Positions 36,966 to 47,716 of a DNA stretch of 64,000 bases are shown here, one piece after another. The stretch covers positions 496,001 through 560,000 of the forward strand of contig CP103027.1 of the NCBI GenBank assembly GCA_024752435.1, read 5' to 3'. The first letter of the stretch is position 1, and the number at the start of each line of letters is the position of its first letter. Origin of the DNA: Allantophomopsis cytisporea. Its lineage: Eukaryota; Ascomycota; Leotiomycetes; Phacidiales; Phacidiaceae. The notes beneath the pieces were generated by a model. It worked only from the letters and a program-made list of their open reading frames with translations, was not told the origin of the DNA and made no database searches. Both the position numbers and the translations under genes were made by a program.

Positions 36966-37771
36966 TGTCAGGAGCAAGTTAGCACGTAGGGTCAATGGGA
37001 GCAAATTCGCATGTAGAAACAATATATTAGACTCCACAGTAGATGTTTGGCAAATCTGAAGACGAGTAGGCGCAAGTGGGTGTTGGAAGATGTATCTAGA
37101 AGCGTGTTTGTTGTTATGCAGAAAATATAAATATTGTTGACTGCTCGGCTTACGGGTATTAATAAGCAGTGAGGTAGTCGTGGGCATTAAGTATGACCAG
37201 ATCCCTGTATGAATTTTCGTATAAAGTGGATCACCAACACAGATAATATACTTCGTTAAGCATGTTAGCCGAATTGAGCCTTGGATTAATTATTCACCTT
37301 GTTAATTGTTTAGCTGGTCAAACTAGTTGTGCACGGAGGAAGAAATTACAGAATTAAACACCTCATAACTATGTCAAGAGACGCAATAACCAAAAACAAC
37401 TATCTTACACAACTAAGGCCCTTGTCTGTTGAAGGATATCAAAAGACTACATAAATAAAGCTAGGCAGGTAACTCTTTGCATCAAGCTCTCTTTACACTG
37501 ACTACCATCCGCACAGACCCACATAATATTAGCTCAGCAATTATAGTGAGGATATCCTCGTGCAAATTGGCCGTGCTTGATATACCCCACCATCTCCACA
37601 ATCCTTCCGTGGTACTTTTGTGGAATTTGTATCAACAACATGACGACAGACTCCCCGAGTCGTAGTGATTAGTTCTTGACAGGAACATGTAGTTCTCATC
37701 TTCATTCTAATATGAAAAGTAAGCCACGTGATAACATAAGATGGTGCCGACCTCTCGGGCGCAATTCGCCA
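36966..37771. other. Intergenic
   Basis: This gap of 806 bases contains the promoter of the DHA2 pump and the 3-prime end of the ankyrin gene. The frame of the pump is open upstream to 37187, but the extra residues are low-complexity and look like leader sequence. Confidence 0.45.
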
Positions 37772-39271
37772 TCAACTCTTCCCCTTCACAAGCACCTGCA
37801 ATCTCATCAAATCAGCGCTTGTCCAACGCATATGCCCATCACGATAGGTTCCACTAGTCAAACGCCTTCTATCGTTCATATAATACCCGCCCGCTACTTC
37901 ATGTAGCGGCGTATTCCCTTTAGAATTTCTGGCATGGAGATCGGCGCCTCGGTTGATGAGAAATCGTACTGCTTCGATATAACGCAGATTACTCGCTGCA
38001 AAGTGAAGAGCGGTATTGCCATCTGTATCAGCTTCATTAAGATCCGCACCATTCGCCAGAAGGAGTTCCATCAGTGCTGTATCCTTAGTTACTAAATGTA
38101 GCGGCGTTTGTCCTTTTTGATTTCGCAGACCCGCGTCTGCGCCACTTTCGAGCAAGAGCTTCACAATAGCCCGAGCGACAAAGGAATGTTCGCTGCCGCT
38201 TTGTGCTTCTCCAGATGATGCGAGATGCAGAGGCGTATTTCCTCGCTTATCTGGAATGTTAACAGAGCTGGGATTGCTGCCTTTCAAGAGCAACTTAATA
38301 GTGTTGGTAGCTTGGGCAACTATATCGTCTCTGGCCCAAATCTCGTTCTCAGGCTGGTTGAAGCAGCTAGCGGCCCAATGAAGGGGAAGAGACTCGGAAC
38401 TGTCTCGGCATAATAACATATCTGAAATGTCGATGCCGCTGCCTCGACGGTCCAGCAGGATTTGAATGCCTTCGAAATTCAGACACAAGCTACCTACGTG
38501 AAGAGGAGTGAAATCTTGGAGAAGCTCTTCATCGTATCCAAACCGATATGTCTTTGCATGCACGTCTGCACCTTCATCGATGAGACGTGTCACCAATCCA
38601 GGACTCGCCCTAGAGATGGCTAGACTGAGAACCGTTTCATGAATGTGCCCGTAATTTGTAGCATCACGAGCGCAAGCACCTCGGTCAAGTAGAAGCTGCA
38701 TTAGCTCCTCACTACGAGCCACATGATGGCGTAGGTTTACTTCTGGTTCACTTGATTTCAGCACCGTGTCCGGAAGGTACGGGGTGAACGAATCAGCTGC
38801 ACAGAGCAAGGCCGTCCTGTCCCATTTCCGGGCGTGAATATCGACATAAGCAGGTTGACAATCCAATAGAAAACGTGCCATATCGAGATGAGCTCTTCTG
38901 CTGGCCTCGTTTAGTAGCAGATAGTCTGTCGAGTTGGGAGCATCGAGTTGAGCTGGAGTTCCATGGATAGCGTGATGCTCTAGAAGTACGCGAAGGCAAT
39001 CGGTAGATCCATAACAGGTCGCGGTGTAGAAAGGGTCCATGTAAATGGCTAGATGTGCCGTCCGGGCGCGCATGGGTTCTCTGAGCAAGTATTGCTTTAA
39101 TGCAGACACGTCATTGAGCTGAATAATTCGATACATAAGGGCGTTTCCGTATTCACCCTTTTCGTAGAGGGCCGTGGTGCCGTCATGGTCAAACAGAGCG
39201 ATAGATGTAATATTATCTGGCTGATGGAATTCATGGTACGGCGATACTGATAGGGGTTGTTGTGCAGCCAT
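37772..39271 (-). CDS. Ankyrin-repeat protein
   Basis: This intronless gene encodes 499 residues made almost wholly of ankyrin repeats. The repeats are degenerate in the first 200 residues and become canonical toward the C-terminus: KRGNTPLHLASSGE, QKGQTPLHLVTKDTALMELL, TDGNTALHFAASNLRY and SKGNTPLHEVAGG, each followed by LLLxxGADxxxRN-type turns. There is no NACHT, kinase, F-box or membrane segment, so it is a pure scaffold, probably for protein-protein contacts in the cytosol or nucleus. Fungal genomes carry many such genes, often in variable regions. The start fits: the N-terminus is hydrophilic and preceded by AT-rich DNA. Partner and role are unknown. Confidence 0.92.
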   Translation of the reverse strand: MAAQQPLSVSPYHEFHQPDNITSIALFDHDGTTALYEKGEYGNALMYRIIQLNDVSALKQYLLREPMRARTAHLAIYMDPFYTATCYGSTDCLRVLLEHHAIHGTPAQLDAPNSTDYLLLNEASRRAHLDMARFLLDCQPAYVDIHARKWDRTALLCAADSFTPYLPDTVLKSSEPEVNLRHHVARSEELMQLLLDRGACARDATNYGHIHETVLSLAISRASPGLVTRLIDEGADVHAKTYRFGYDEELLQDFTPLHVGSLCLNFEGIQILLDRRGSGIDISDMLLCRDSSESLPLHWAASCFNQPENEIWARDDIVAQATNTIKLLLKGSNPSSVNIPDKRGNTPLHLASSGEAQSGSEHSFVARAIVKLLLESGADAGLRNQKGQTPLHLVTKDTALMELLLANGADLNEADTDGNTALHFAASNLRYIEAVRFLINRGADLHARNSKGNTPLHEVAGGYYMNDRRRLTSGTYRDGHMRWTSADLMRLQVLVKGKS

Positions 39272-39822
39272 TTTTGACTTTTTCAGAAATGAGGAGGTAT
39301 GTACGTTGGGTGCGGTGAAGCTTGGAAGAACGGGACAAGGTATATCTGTTTTTTCTATTTTTCTATCTTCCTCTCTTTTTGTATCAAAATTTGCATTGGT
39401 TTTAAATCTCTTTAGTTTTTCTAAACTATTATAAAAAATTTAACAGTTTATTTTCAATTCTATTACTAAACCTCTATATGTATCTATATATATCATATAT
39501 ATATCAAATATAATAGTATAAAATTAGTTCTGTAATAATAACTATAATAGCTATGTAACTAAAAGCAAGGATGTTGCCTTGGGCATCAAATAAAGGGAAA
39601 TGTAACTATAACAAAATAATATATAATTAAAAGTCCAGGCAGGCGGGCAATATCTAGATGTTATATAGCGAGTAACAATAGCGATTTAGCGCTTGAACAC
39701 ACGCTCGGGCCCGTACCTCGGCCTTGAAGTCTTGGAAAGACTCCGACTTATAAGCCGATAAATCTTACATTCTTACAATCGTCAATCGTCACACAACAAC
39801 AATCACAACTTTTGCAGGAAAA
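39272..39822. other. Divergent spacer with an AT-rich island
   Basis: Between the ankyrin gene and the MaoC gene lies a stretch (about 39350-39660) made almost entirely of A and T, with runs such as TATATATATC. It has no open frame. It may be a decayed repeat or simply an AT-rich divergent promoter. Confidence 0.6.
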
Positions 39823-40962
39823 ATGTCTACACCCGGAGCAGGTTTCCAATATCCGGCTGTAAAGGTGGCCTGGGTAAAGAGAGATGTACTCCTCTTTGCA
39901 AACAGCATTGGCTGTACTGCAGATGAACTTCAATTCCTTTATGTAGGTTCTATACTTTTAACTGTTCAGGAGCATTATTTGTGTTACTTGCATCATTTCT
40001 GTTACTGATAAAGATATAGGAAAAACACCCTAACTTCCAGACTTTCCCAACATACCCAATTATTCTTTGTAAGAAGACTAGAGCAATCTCGAAAATCGTC
40101 TAACAGCTACCAGCATTCAAAGATTCGACCCAAGAAGTAATCGATTTCTACGCCGCAGAAAAATCCAGCAAAATCCCAGGTGTCCCAGAATTCGATCCTA
40201 GCCGTGTTGTTGATGGGCAGCGAACCTTGAAAATTTTGAAACAATTACCGCCGACTTCGGCGGGCAGGAATTTCGAGATGCGCAAAGAGGTTATCGGAGT
40301 CTACGATAAAGGGAAATCTGGTAGCGTGCTGGAAACTCAGCAGCAGCTAGTTGACGTTGAAAGTGACGAAGTATACGCAGAAATTAGAGTCTGGTCGTTT
40401 TATGTCGCCCAAGGTGGTTGGGGAGGCCCACGTGGACCCCCAATGGAAGACTTAGCAATGCCGGATAGAAGCCCTGACTTTGTAGTTGAACGGCAGACTA
40501 CGCCGGAAACCCCGCTTCTTTATAGGTATGTTTTTTTATAGGAGTATTAGAAGAAACGTCCTCGAAATAAGTGACTAATAAGATTATCTTAGACTAAACG
40601 GAGATTATAACCCTTTGCACGCAACACCAGAATACGGAGTAGCTATGGGCTTTGGTGGAGTCATTCTGCACGGCCTGATAGCTTGGAATAGTGCTTGTCA
40701 TGCAGTCCTTCATGAGATTGGAGGCAGTGATGCACAGAACCTTCGTGAATTCCAAGCACGTTTTGCGGCACCTGTTATTCCTGGAGACAAGATTGTTACC
40801 GAAATTTGGCGAACCGGAAACATCATGGACGGTTGGGAGGAGATTCGCTTTTTGACAAAAGTCGATGGTGGAAAGATTTGTCTCAAGAGTGGAAGAGCTT
40901 TGGTCAGACCGAGAGCAGGTTTGGAATCAAGCGCTGGGAGTACCCTGCAGAGTAAATTGTGA
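39823..40962 (+). CDS. Peroxisomal MaoC-type hydratase
   Basis: This double hot-dog enzyme of the MaoC/hydratase-2 family adds water to enoyl-CoA-like thioesters. Four exons (39823-39942, 40020-40068, 40114-40525 and 40593-40962) give 316 residues. The catalytic block RLNGDYNPLHATPEYGVAMG in the C-terminal half has the Asp and His of the D-x-N-P-x-H motif, followed by GVILHGLIAW. The N-terminal hot-dog domain (residues about 15-170) lacks the motif, as usual. The protein ends in SKL, a textbook PTS1, so it should be imported into peroxisomes and serve beta-oxidation or a related acyl-CoA pathway. Exon 2 has only 49 bases. It is divergent from the ankyrin gene across an AT-rich spacer. Chain-length preference cannot be told. 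Confidence 0.9.
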
Positions 40963-41221
40963 AATCCTCCGCAAATATAACAAAATAATGTTATTCTGTA
41001 TTTATTTCATAGAGAAAGCCAAAGAGATTCTATTTGATGACCAAATCTATATACATAGTGTCTAAATTGTTCATAGGTTTTACAATTATCTTTCCCCAGA
41101 TTCAAAGATATGCAGATTTATCCAAAGTTATATACTTAACGAACTAGTTAGCGAATAAGAACAAGAAATGGTCTTTAAGATTCATACGATAAGAATACAC
41201 GAAAATAATGAAAGGAAATTC
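40963..41221. other. Intergenic
   Basis: AT-rich spacer downstream of the MaoC gene. No gene or repeat is visible. Confidence 0.4.
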
Positions 41222-41576
41222 CTAGACAGCCTTAGAAGGCAAGCTCGCTACAATGCGCACAATGGCCTCGCAAACCTCCTTGATAAACTGGTGCGGACCA
41301 TCTTCATTTCGTAGAGCTTGGTCGTACTTCACACCGAAATCAAGACTATCAGTCCCCGGCACAGGTTCAACGTCACAAAAAAAGTTCCACTTAGCCAGGT
41401 AGTCACACCCAATGTTGAGTGATAACAGCACCCGAAGACGGTGATGCATCAGGCGCAAGACCTCGGGATTGTCTCAATATATTATGAACGAGAGAAAGTC
41501 CAGCATATGCACCTCCTAGAACAAGAATTCTGTGAGGTTGCACAGCTGCTGCTTTGAGAAGAGTACCGATAGACAT
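41222..41576 (-). pseudogene. Relic of an FAD/NAD(P) oxidoreductase (AIF-like N-terminus)
   Basis: An ATG at 41576 opens 57 codons ending at 41403. They contain HRILVLGGAYAGLSLVHNIL, a dinucleotide-binding fold of the GGxYxG kind found at the N-terminus of fungal AIF/FSP1-like oxidoreductases. The remaining 300 or more residues of such a protein are absent. An overlapping second frame (41458-41222) gives a different, uncharacterised 78-residue tail ending in ASLPSKAV. The likely reading is a gene truncated by deletion, perhaps fused to unrelated sequence. A short spliced product cannot be excluded. Confidence 0.45.
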
Positions 41577-43677
41577 AATAAATGGTTTAATCTGATCGAG
41601 TACCAGAAAAAACCGTGTTGTGAGGTAGAATGAGCTGGAACCAGAAGTAAAAAATGTTTCTCAAGATGATTGGAGACAGTATGGATGTTTGGAATTCCTG
41701 AGATGGCGAAATCTGGGAGAAAAGAATCAGTGATGACACATTTGCCTATGATGGAACAGTAATAATAGCAAACCATAAAGTGGAAGAGTTATTGTGCATC
41801 GAGAGCCGACCGTGGCGGAATCGTGTGGTGGGGCAGAAGGGAAATGGAGCTGTGTATATTATGTAGTCCTTGTAAGCCTCACTCTTACAGTGCAAGCGAT
41901 ATCAGATGATCGGATAATGCACTCTGAACACGAGACAGGGATTGAAAATAAACTAGAACAAGCGCAATGCCCAGTCGCCAATATTAATTTATATCGACAC
42001 CCCCACACTACCGCCTAAATTTCACGTTTTTATTACGGGAGATACAACTCGTGAGGAAAATTCTAAGAAACGGTTTTGTGTTATGTTCTACCAATATACA
42101 GACCTTCGGTGCAAGTATATGAAATGGGGTGATTTTTACATTTACTAATTACCAGACTAGGCATGCATTATATTATTACGAAGTATAAGAATAGCTGTAG
42201 AGTAGAATTCAGTTTACTTTCACCGTTAATTAATTTAGCACCTAATTTCCCATTACCTAGCATATTAACATCTATGATTGTGACCGGAATATGGTCTTGT
42301 GAGATATCAGAAATATGGGCTACCCTATGAAGTTAAGTTAGGTTTTTTCCTTTCTCGGAAAATCTTTTAAAACTCGATAAAAATGGATTGTTGAGCTTAT
42401 GATGCGAATAAAAAATATAAATCTGCTTGAGTGTTGAATTCGACATAATTTGTTACCAATAAATATAGTATAATGACTCTTCCAATAAAATATGATTAAA
42501 AATATAATCCTTTTGTGCTATGTGATTAAGTGTTAAGCTTCAAAGTATGTTTGAAATGATTTAATATGCTTTACCTTACGTCATAATCCAGATCTGTGCA
42601 GCCACTTGCTAGTGACATTGACCCATGAGAGAATGAGGAAAAAGGAGTTTAGCACGAATTAAATTATTTCTTCATGCTTTTTTTCCTTCTTTCTCTTCAA
42701 TGTACTTGACTTGTTTCTGATATCTGCACTTCCATATCTGCCTAACTTAACGCTACTCGACATAACATTTCCAAAAATGAAATACTTCTCATCATCAGCG
42801 TTTATTTAAACGATTGATTTGTTAAAAGATACTTTGGAAACTCACAATCTTCTCTCTAGAACAATTTCCAGAATCTCCAATTCTCCCTTTTTGAGAAAGT
42901 GTTTCCGGTTCTAGGCTCCATACAGGTTGTTTGAAAGCACTTCGATTCCCCTTTTCCAGAAAAAGTTCCAGGTTTCGAGCTCTTCATTCGTGAGAAAGAG
43001 ATACGGAAACTTTCAATCTACTTCCTTGGAAACGATTTTTCACGTCCTGATCATCGACTCTCTAAATTTTCAAGTCTAAGTAATGATTAGTCGTAGACGC
43101 TGCTATCTTGATCATTTTCATACAAAACCCACTTTATCACAATATGAAGCGTCTTACTTCAAGTATTAGGGGAGTACCACAGATAATTGAAGTTGCTCTT
43201 TCCTTGAGTATGATGTTGGGCTACACCCTGATAAAGTTGAGAGGTTACTTAGGTACCATAGAATCATGTTTTAGCCGAAACATAAACCCTTGGTTGAACT
43301 TACAAGGCACAATACATAATGCTCGTTTAACTACCATGATTATTAAATAGCAGCTCTAGGATATGTAAGAAGGATTCTCGCTCGTACTCCCCTACCTTTT
43401 CTGTTGAACGACTTCCCTGAACTACCAAAATCCTCGAACATCAAATCCCACAAGTCACTGCTCTAATTCTCGGACTGAATCTCTAGATAGTAGTAAGTGA
43501 TTTCCGGAGTCTTGCTTCGCCGACTGTGAGAATTTCACGATTCGTATACTTTCGGTGGCGAAATTTTACGATCTAGAAATTCACATGCTTATGAATCTCT
43601 AGGATCTTCACTTGATTGAACCAAGAGGTCAGTGGAATAGCGAGCACTTTAAAACTCCTGTCATTGACAGTCCCGAA
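41577..43677. other. Long AT-rich intergenic region
   Basis: About 2.1 kb with low GC, especially 42040-42600. It has no supported gene. Around 42880-43030 two pieces look like weakly related copies of a roughly 70-base segment (TTCCAGAA-rich, followed by TGAGAAAG), but the match is too loose to call a repeat. It should carry the promoter of the hydrolase at its right end. Confidence 0.45.
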
Positions 43678-44776
43678 ATGAGCGTCTCTATAGACGACAA
43701 TATCCCCAACGACACTACTATCATCGTTGCACCTTTAGAAGACAAGCATACTCACATTATCATATTTCTCCATGGCCGTAAGGACTTCGGCGAAGATTTG
43801 GCTCAATATTTCTTCGACAGTAAAGCTTCAGATGGCTGTTCTCTGGCTGAGATATTCCATTCAGTAAAGTGGGTCTTCCCAACCGCAAAACTTCAATACT
43901 CAGCACCAAGAGACTTTGAATTCAGTTCCAGTTCATTTTCGCAATTGCTGAAAGGTGAAGAAATCATATCTCAACGGTTTGATGTCTGGGATATAAAATG
44001 CCCCGATAATGAGCAAGATCTAATGATCCCTGGATTGCAAGAGAGCATTCAAGATATTATAGTTATCATTCGAGAAGAAGCAGAAACAGTTCTCCTAGAT
44101 CAAATCATTCTCGGCGGAATAAGCCAAGGTTGCGTAACTGCCATCCACGTTCTTTTCTCTGGAATGAATCTGGGAGGTTTCATAGGCTTATCTAGCTGGC
44201 TCCCATTTCAAAGCAGAATCGAAAATATCCCTTGGGACACGAACAAAAGTATTGACGAGATATCTCGACGCATCAAGACAGTTCTGCAGATGTCCAAAGA
44301 GGATTATGTTCCTGAAAATGCTATATGGGATTCCAAAGGACATGTCCGTGAACCTAAGATCTTAGATACCAATGACCTGGAAACAATGCTCAGCACCTTG
44401 TGTGTATGCCAGCAATCCGATATCAAAACTCCAATATTTCTGGCTCACTCACAAGATGACGAGGTACGTGTTTCGTAATTTTTGATGTTCATCTTCCAAT
44501 AATCTGGCAAGATTTGAGTCGGCGGCTACCATCTTTTGAGCATTCTTTGATAGTAAATGGTCATTGGCGGATTTTTAGATTCTTCAATGAATGATTACTG
44601 AAAAGAGAATTGTGTAGACTGTGCCTTTCAGCTACGGTCAAGGCTTGCACAGGAATATCAAGAACATGGGCTTCAATGTAACCTGGAAGGAATATAAAGA
44701 TGGTGGACATTGGATCCATTCGAAACATGGTGTTGATGATATTTCTACATTTCTTCGCAGGATTATAGATATCTAA
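43678..44776 (+). CDS. Serine alpha/beta-hydrolase, acyl-protein-thioesterase/carboxylesterase-like
   Basis: This soluble esterase of the phospholipase/carboxylesterase (Abhydrolase_2) family has two exons, 43678-44463 and 44618-44776, giving 314 residues. The intron of 154 bases is long for this window. The oxyanion region is IIIFLHGRKDFGEDLA. The nucleophile elbow is ILGGISQGC with Ser149. The acidic residue is in LAHSQDDE, just before the intron, and the catalytic His in KDGGHWI lies in exon 2. The full triad is thus present only in the spliced product. There is a long insertion between strands compared with bacterial esterases, with an aspartate-rich loop. I start at the ATG at 43678; the frame is open upstream to 43612 but with no ATG. 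Its stop is 17 bases from that of the convergent MFS gene. Confidence 0.82.
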
Positions 44777-44793
44777 TGTAAAATAGCTACTCT

Positions 44794-46454
44794 CTAGACT
44801 CCTGCATAGCTGGTCTTTATCTTCTTCAGATTATTCCGTCGTACAAGAAATGTAATAATGACGACGTTCAACAACTGAAACCCTGCCGTAAATATAATGG
44901 AGATGAATCCTTTATGAAAGTTTGGCGCTTCAACTGCTGGAAATTGCAATAGCTGGGACCATGCTGCAATGGCCTGACCTACAGCATTCATGCTCGCAGT
45001 AACTATGGCTCGCTCTTCAGCGTCGTCAGCCATAATAATTGTTGCCCAACCCATCGTCAAAGGGCTCATGGCTAGTTGGTTGGCAATTAGCGGATGGAAA
45101 TTCTAATTTCGGGAATTTGCTTACCTCCGTTGGTGCAAGAAATGATGAATGCTACCAGCCTGCCACCCTCTCCAACATCCCAAACTACAAGCAAAACACT
45201 TCCGATGATGACTGGCACAGTTACCACCAAAGACGGAATCCAGAAATTACCTGTTTTGTCTGCGACTGCTCCAGCAATGACTGCGGCGATGACTGAGACT
45301 GCGGAACCGGCTGTTGGCAGAGTATTTATCTGCACAACAGAATAAACCGATTGTTTGGCCTTGAGATACAGGCTGAATGGTGTGCTGGCTAACTGAAAGT
45401 TTTGATCAAGCAAGCACCATTGAAGTACGAAGAGATATATGTGCCATCTTCCAAGGATACGAGAGAATAAATCTCTGCTTAATTTAGGGTTGCTGGGTTT
45501 CGTGATACCTTCGAGACGCTTTCCCGCGAGTGCGAATTGTTCTAGGCTAAGGAATTTCGGTTTCTTTCGATGTGGAACATCTGGGAACACAACAAAGCCC
45601 CTGGATGATGGTTGGTACATTTGTCAGTATATATGATTGAACATCGAAGCTTACGAGATGCAAATAGGTAGAGTTATTATCGTGCAGATGATAAAAAGCC
45701 ACCTAAGAGAGTGTGTTAGTAGATGGAAATCACTTGAACATCCAGAATTTGATGATTACCTCCAACCAGCAAGTCCGTTGGTACCGTCCAGGTTTGTGTA
45801 AGCTGCAGCTTGCAGGTATCCCGAGAACATGGTTCCAAGAGGGCTCGCAATGAAGAAAAACGCAACCCGACGTCCGATCTCATTCGGTTTGTACCACGAG
45901 CCAATAACGTATATGATCCCGGTGAAGCTTGCGCACTCGAAAATACCAACGAAAAAGCGCATTGCATATAGAGTTTCGACGTTCTGAGCCCAAGCACACC
46001 CAAACGTGAACAAACCCCAAGCAGCCTCCATCACGGGAAGGATAATGTTGATCGGAACGCGAGTCAAATAATAGCAAGTCGGGATCATGAATGTGCAGTA
46101 AGAGGCCCAGAACACGATCGTGGCGTAGTTAAGCTGATTCCCGTATAGACCAAGATCCTCCTTCATTCCACTATCAATTATCAGTAAGAAACCCCGATAA
46201 TGAGGGGATTTTGAGAGGACTCACGAAACGTAGGCATTTGTAATAGCGGACTGATCCAGATATTTTGTGAAGAAGGACAAACAGCCAAAAACAAGAATCA
46301 GAAGATCTAGCTTAACAACCAAGACTTTTTCTTCAGTTGGCATATCTTTGGGGTACCAATGTATTAAGGAAAGGAATCGGACCCATCTTCCTCCAGTCTC
46401 TACATTATCACTGATGTAAGCTGTAGTCTCCGGTATTTCCTTCTCTGTAGCCAT
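44794..46454 (-). CDS. MFS anion:cation symporter, Dal5/Tna1-like
   Basis: This plasma-membrane transporter belongs to the allantoate permease (ACS) family, which imports carboxylates, vitamins such as nicotinate or pantothenate, and allantoate. Five exons (46454-46225, 46170-45760, 45702-45655, 45600-45125 and 45071-44794) give 480 residues. Landmarks are KLDLLILVFGCLSFFTKYLD at the first helix, with Asp and Lys typical of the family, then DQSAITNAYVSGMKEDLGLY across intron 1. Later come FFVGIFECASFTGIIYVIGS and WYKPNEIGRRVAFFF, the family signature after helix 4. Exon 3 has only 48 bases. The predicted 12 helices are all present. The start is the ATG at 46454; an upstream in-frame TTG is not used. 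Substrate is unknown. Confidence 0.9.
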
Positions 46455-47716
46455 CTTTTGAATATCAAAGGTGAACAAATTGGTGATGGATGGCTCATGG
46501 AATCGTGAAAGGGTTCCCAATCAGTATTTGTCGCCGCCGACGATTTATATACAATCTCAAATCCATGAATATGTGATATTTTCCGACACAATAATGGGGT
46601 ATCAGAAGATAAGGCCTTTGATGTGGGTCTATCAACAGTCGTAATCGAATTTGCTGATGAGTGCAGAAATGGTGCAACCGGAAACCGCTAAATCCATGCA
46701 GTCGCCAATTAAATTGACTTGACGTTCATCTATTAAATGTTATCAATATATCGCACCGAGAATGAACGTTCTTTAGTTGTCGAACTGCTGCAATTCAGTA
46801 CCATCACAGACCTGGCAGTGTTGTTTTATTCAGGTTCATCGAAGGACGTTCTTCTAGGTTAGCGAAAGTGTGTCTTGGGTTTTCTGGCGATCTACATTGC
46901 AACCCAACAAGGATGATACTGTAGCTATATTCGCCATAACAGCTAGATATTCGTATCGCGAATATGAAAGGCGACTTTTTACTCTACCGATAACGAATCT
47001 CGTTTTCACGTGATACAAGAAATCGCCGGTGATCTGCAGAACATACGGGAATTCGACTTTGAATTGGGGCATTGTACTCACTCATGATAGAAAACGACCT
47101 TCTTATCGACTAGTTAGCTGCATGACACCCTAAATAAGCAGAAGAGGCTTCAGTTGTGGCTTGTCTAAGCCGTGTAACGAGATATAAGCTATCAAATATA
47201 TATCGGGTTGTTTATGAACAGCTCGGCGCATGTACGCTGACAACTGGTTATTTGATGGATGGATGTTACCAAGCCACAACCGATCAAAATTCTTATCAAC
47301 GAGAGTTCGGTTCAGGTATGCTTCAAAAGTAAATTGATATCAAGAGATGGTGGGATCGCATACATGGATATTGTAGACTACTTGACTAAAGCGCCTGTTT
47401 CCTCTTTTCCTTTCGCAGCTTTTGAACGAGTAGATATGATAATCGATGTGTACTCTGATGTCAGAAGATGAGAAGGAGTCGGTGGTAGATGTTCGGTCTC
47501 AAAACTTCGCTTCTATATACTTTTGTCATGAGCACAAGTCTTGTCTCCCTGAGCACACATGTCTTAGATAGTGCGGCTTTTATGGTGCTGCATTTCGCCA
47601 TGCCGCAATGCGTTGAAGTAATGACTAAATATATCTTAATCGAGCTGGCACATGATTGAGCACCGAAGATAAACATAAAACTATGATGATTGAATAAACG
47701 TCATGACAGAGCAATT
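46455..47716. other. Intergenic
   Basis: This gap of 1.26 kb contains the promoter of the Dal5-like transporter. Short open frames at 46854 and 47259 have no recognisable motif. Nothing else is supported. Confidence 0.45.

Noticed and set aside
36966..37187. N-terminal extension of the DHA2 pump
   Set aside because: The frame is open, but the residues are low-complexity and unlike family N-termini; it is more likely untranslated leader.
42880..43030. Two loosely similar TTCCAGAA/TGAGAAAG segments
   Set aside because: The similarity is too weak and patchy to distinguish a diverged repeat from AT- and GA-rich composition.
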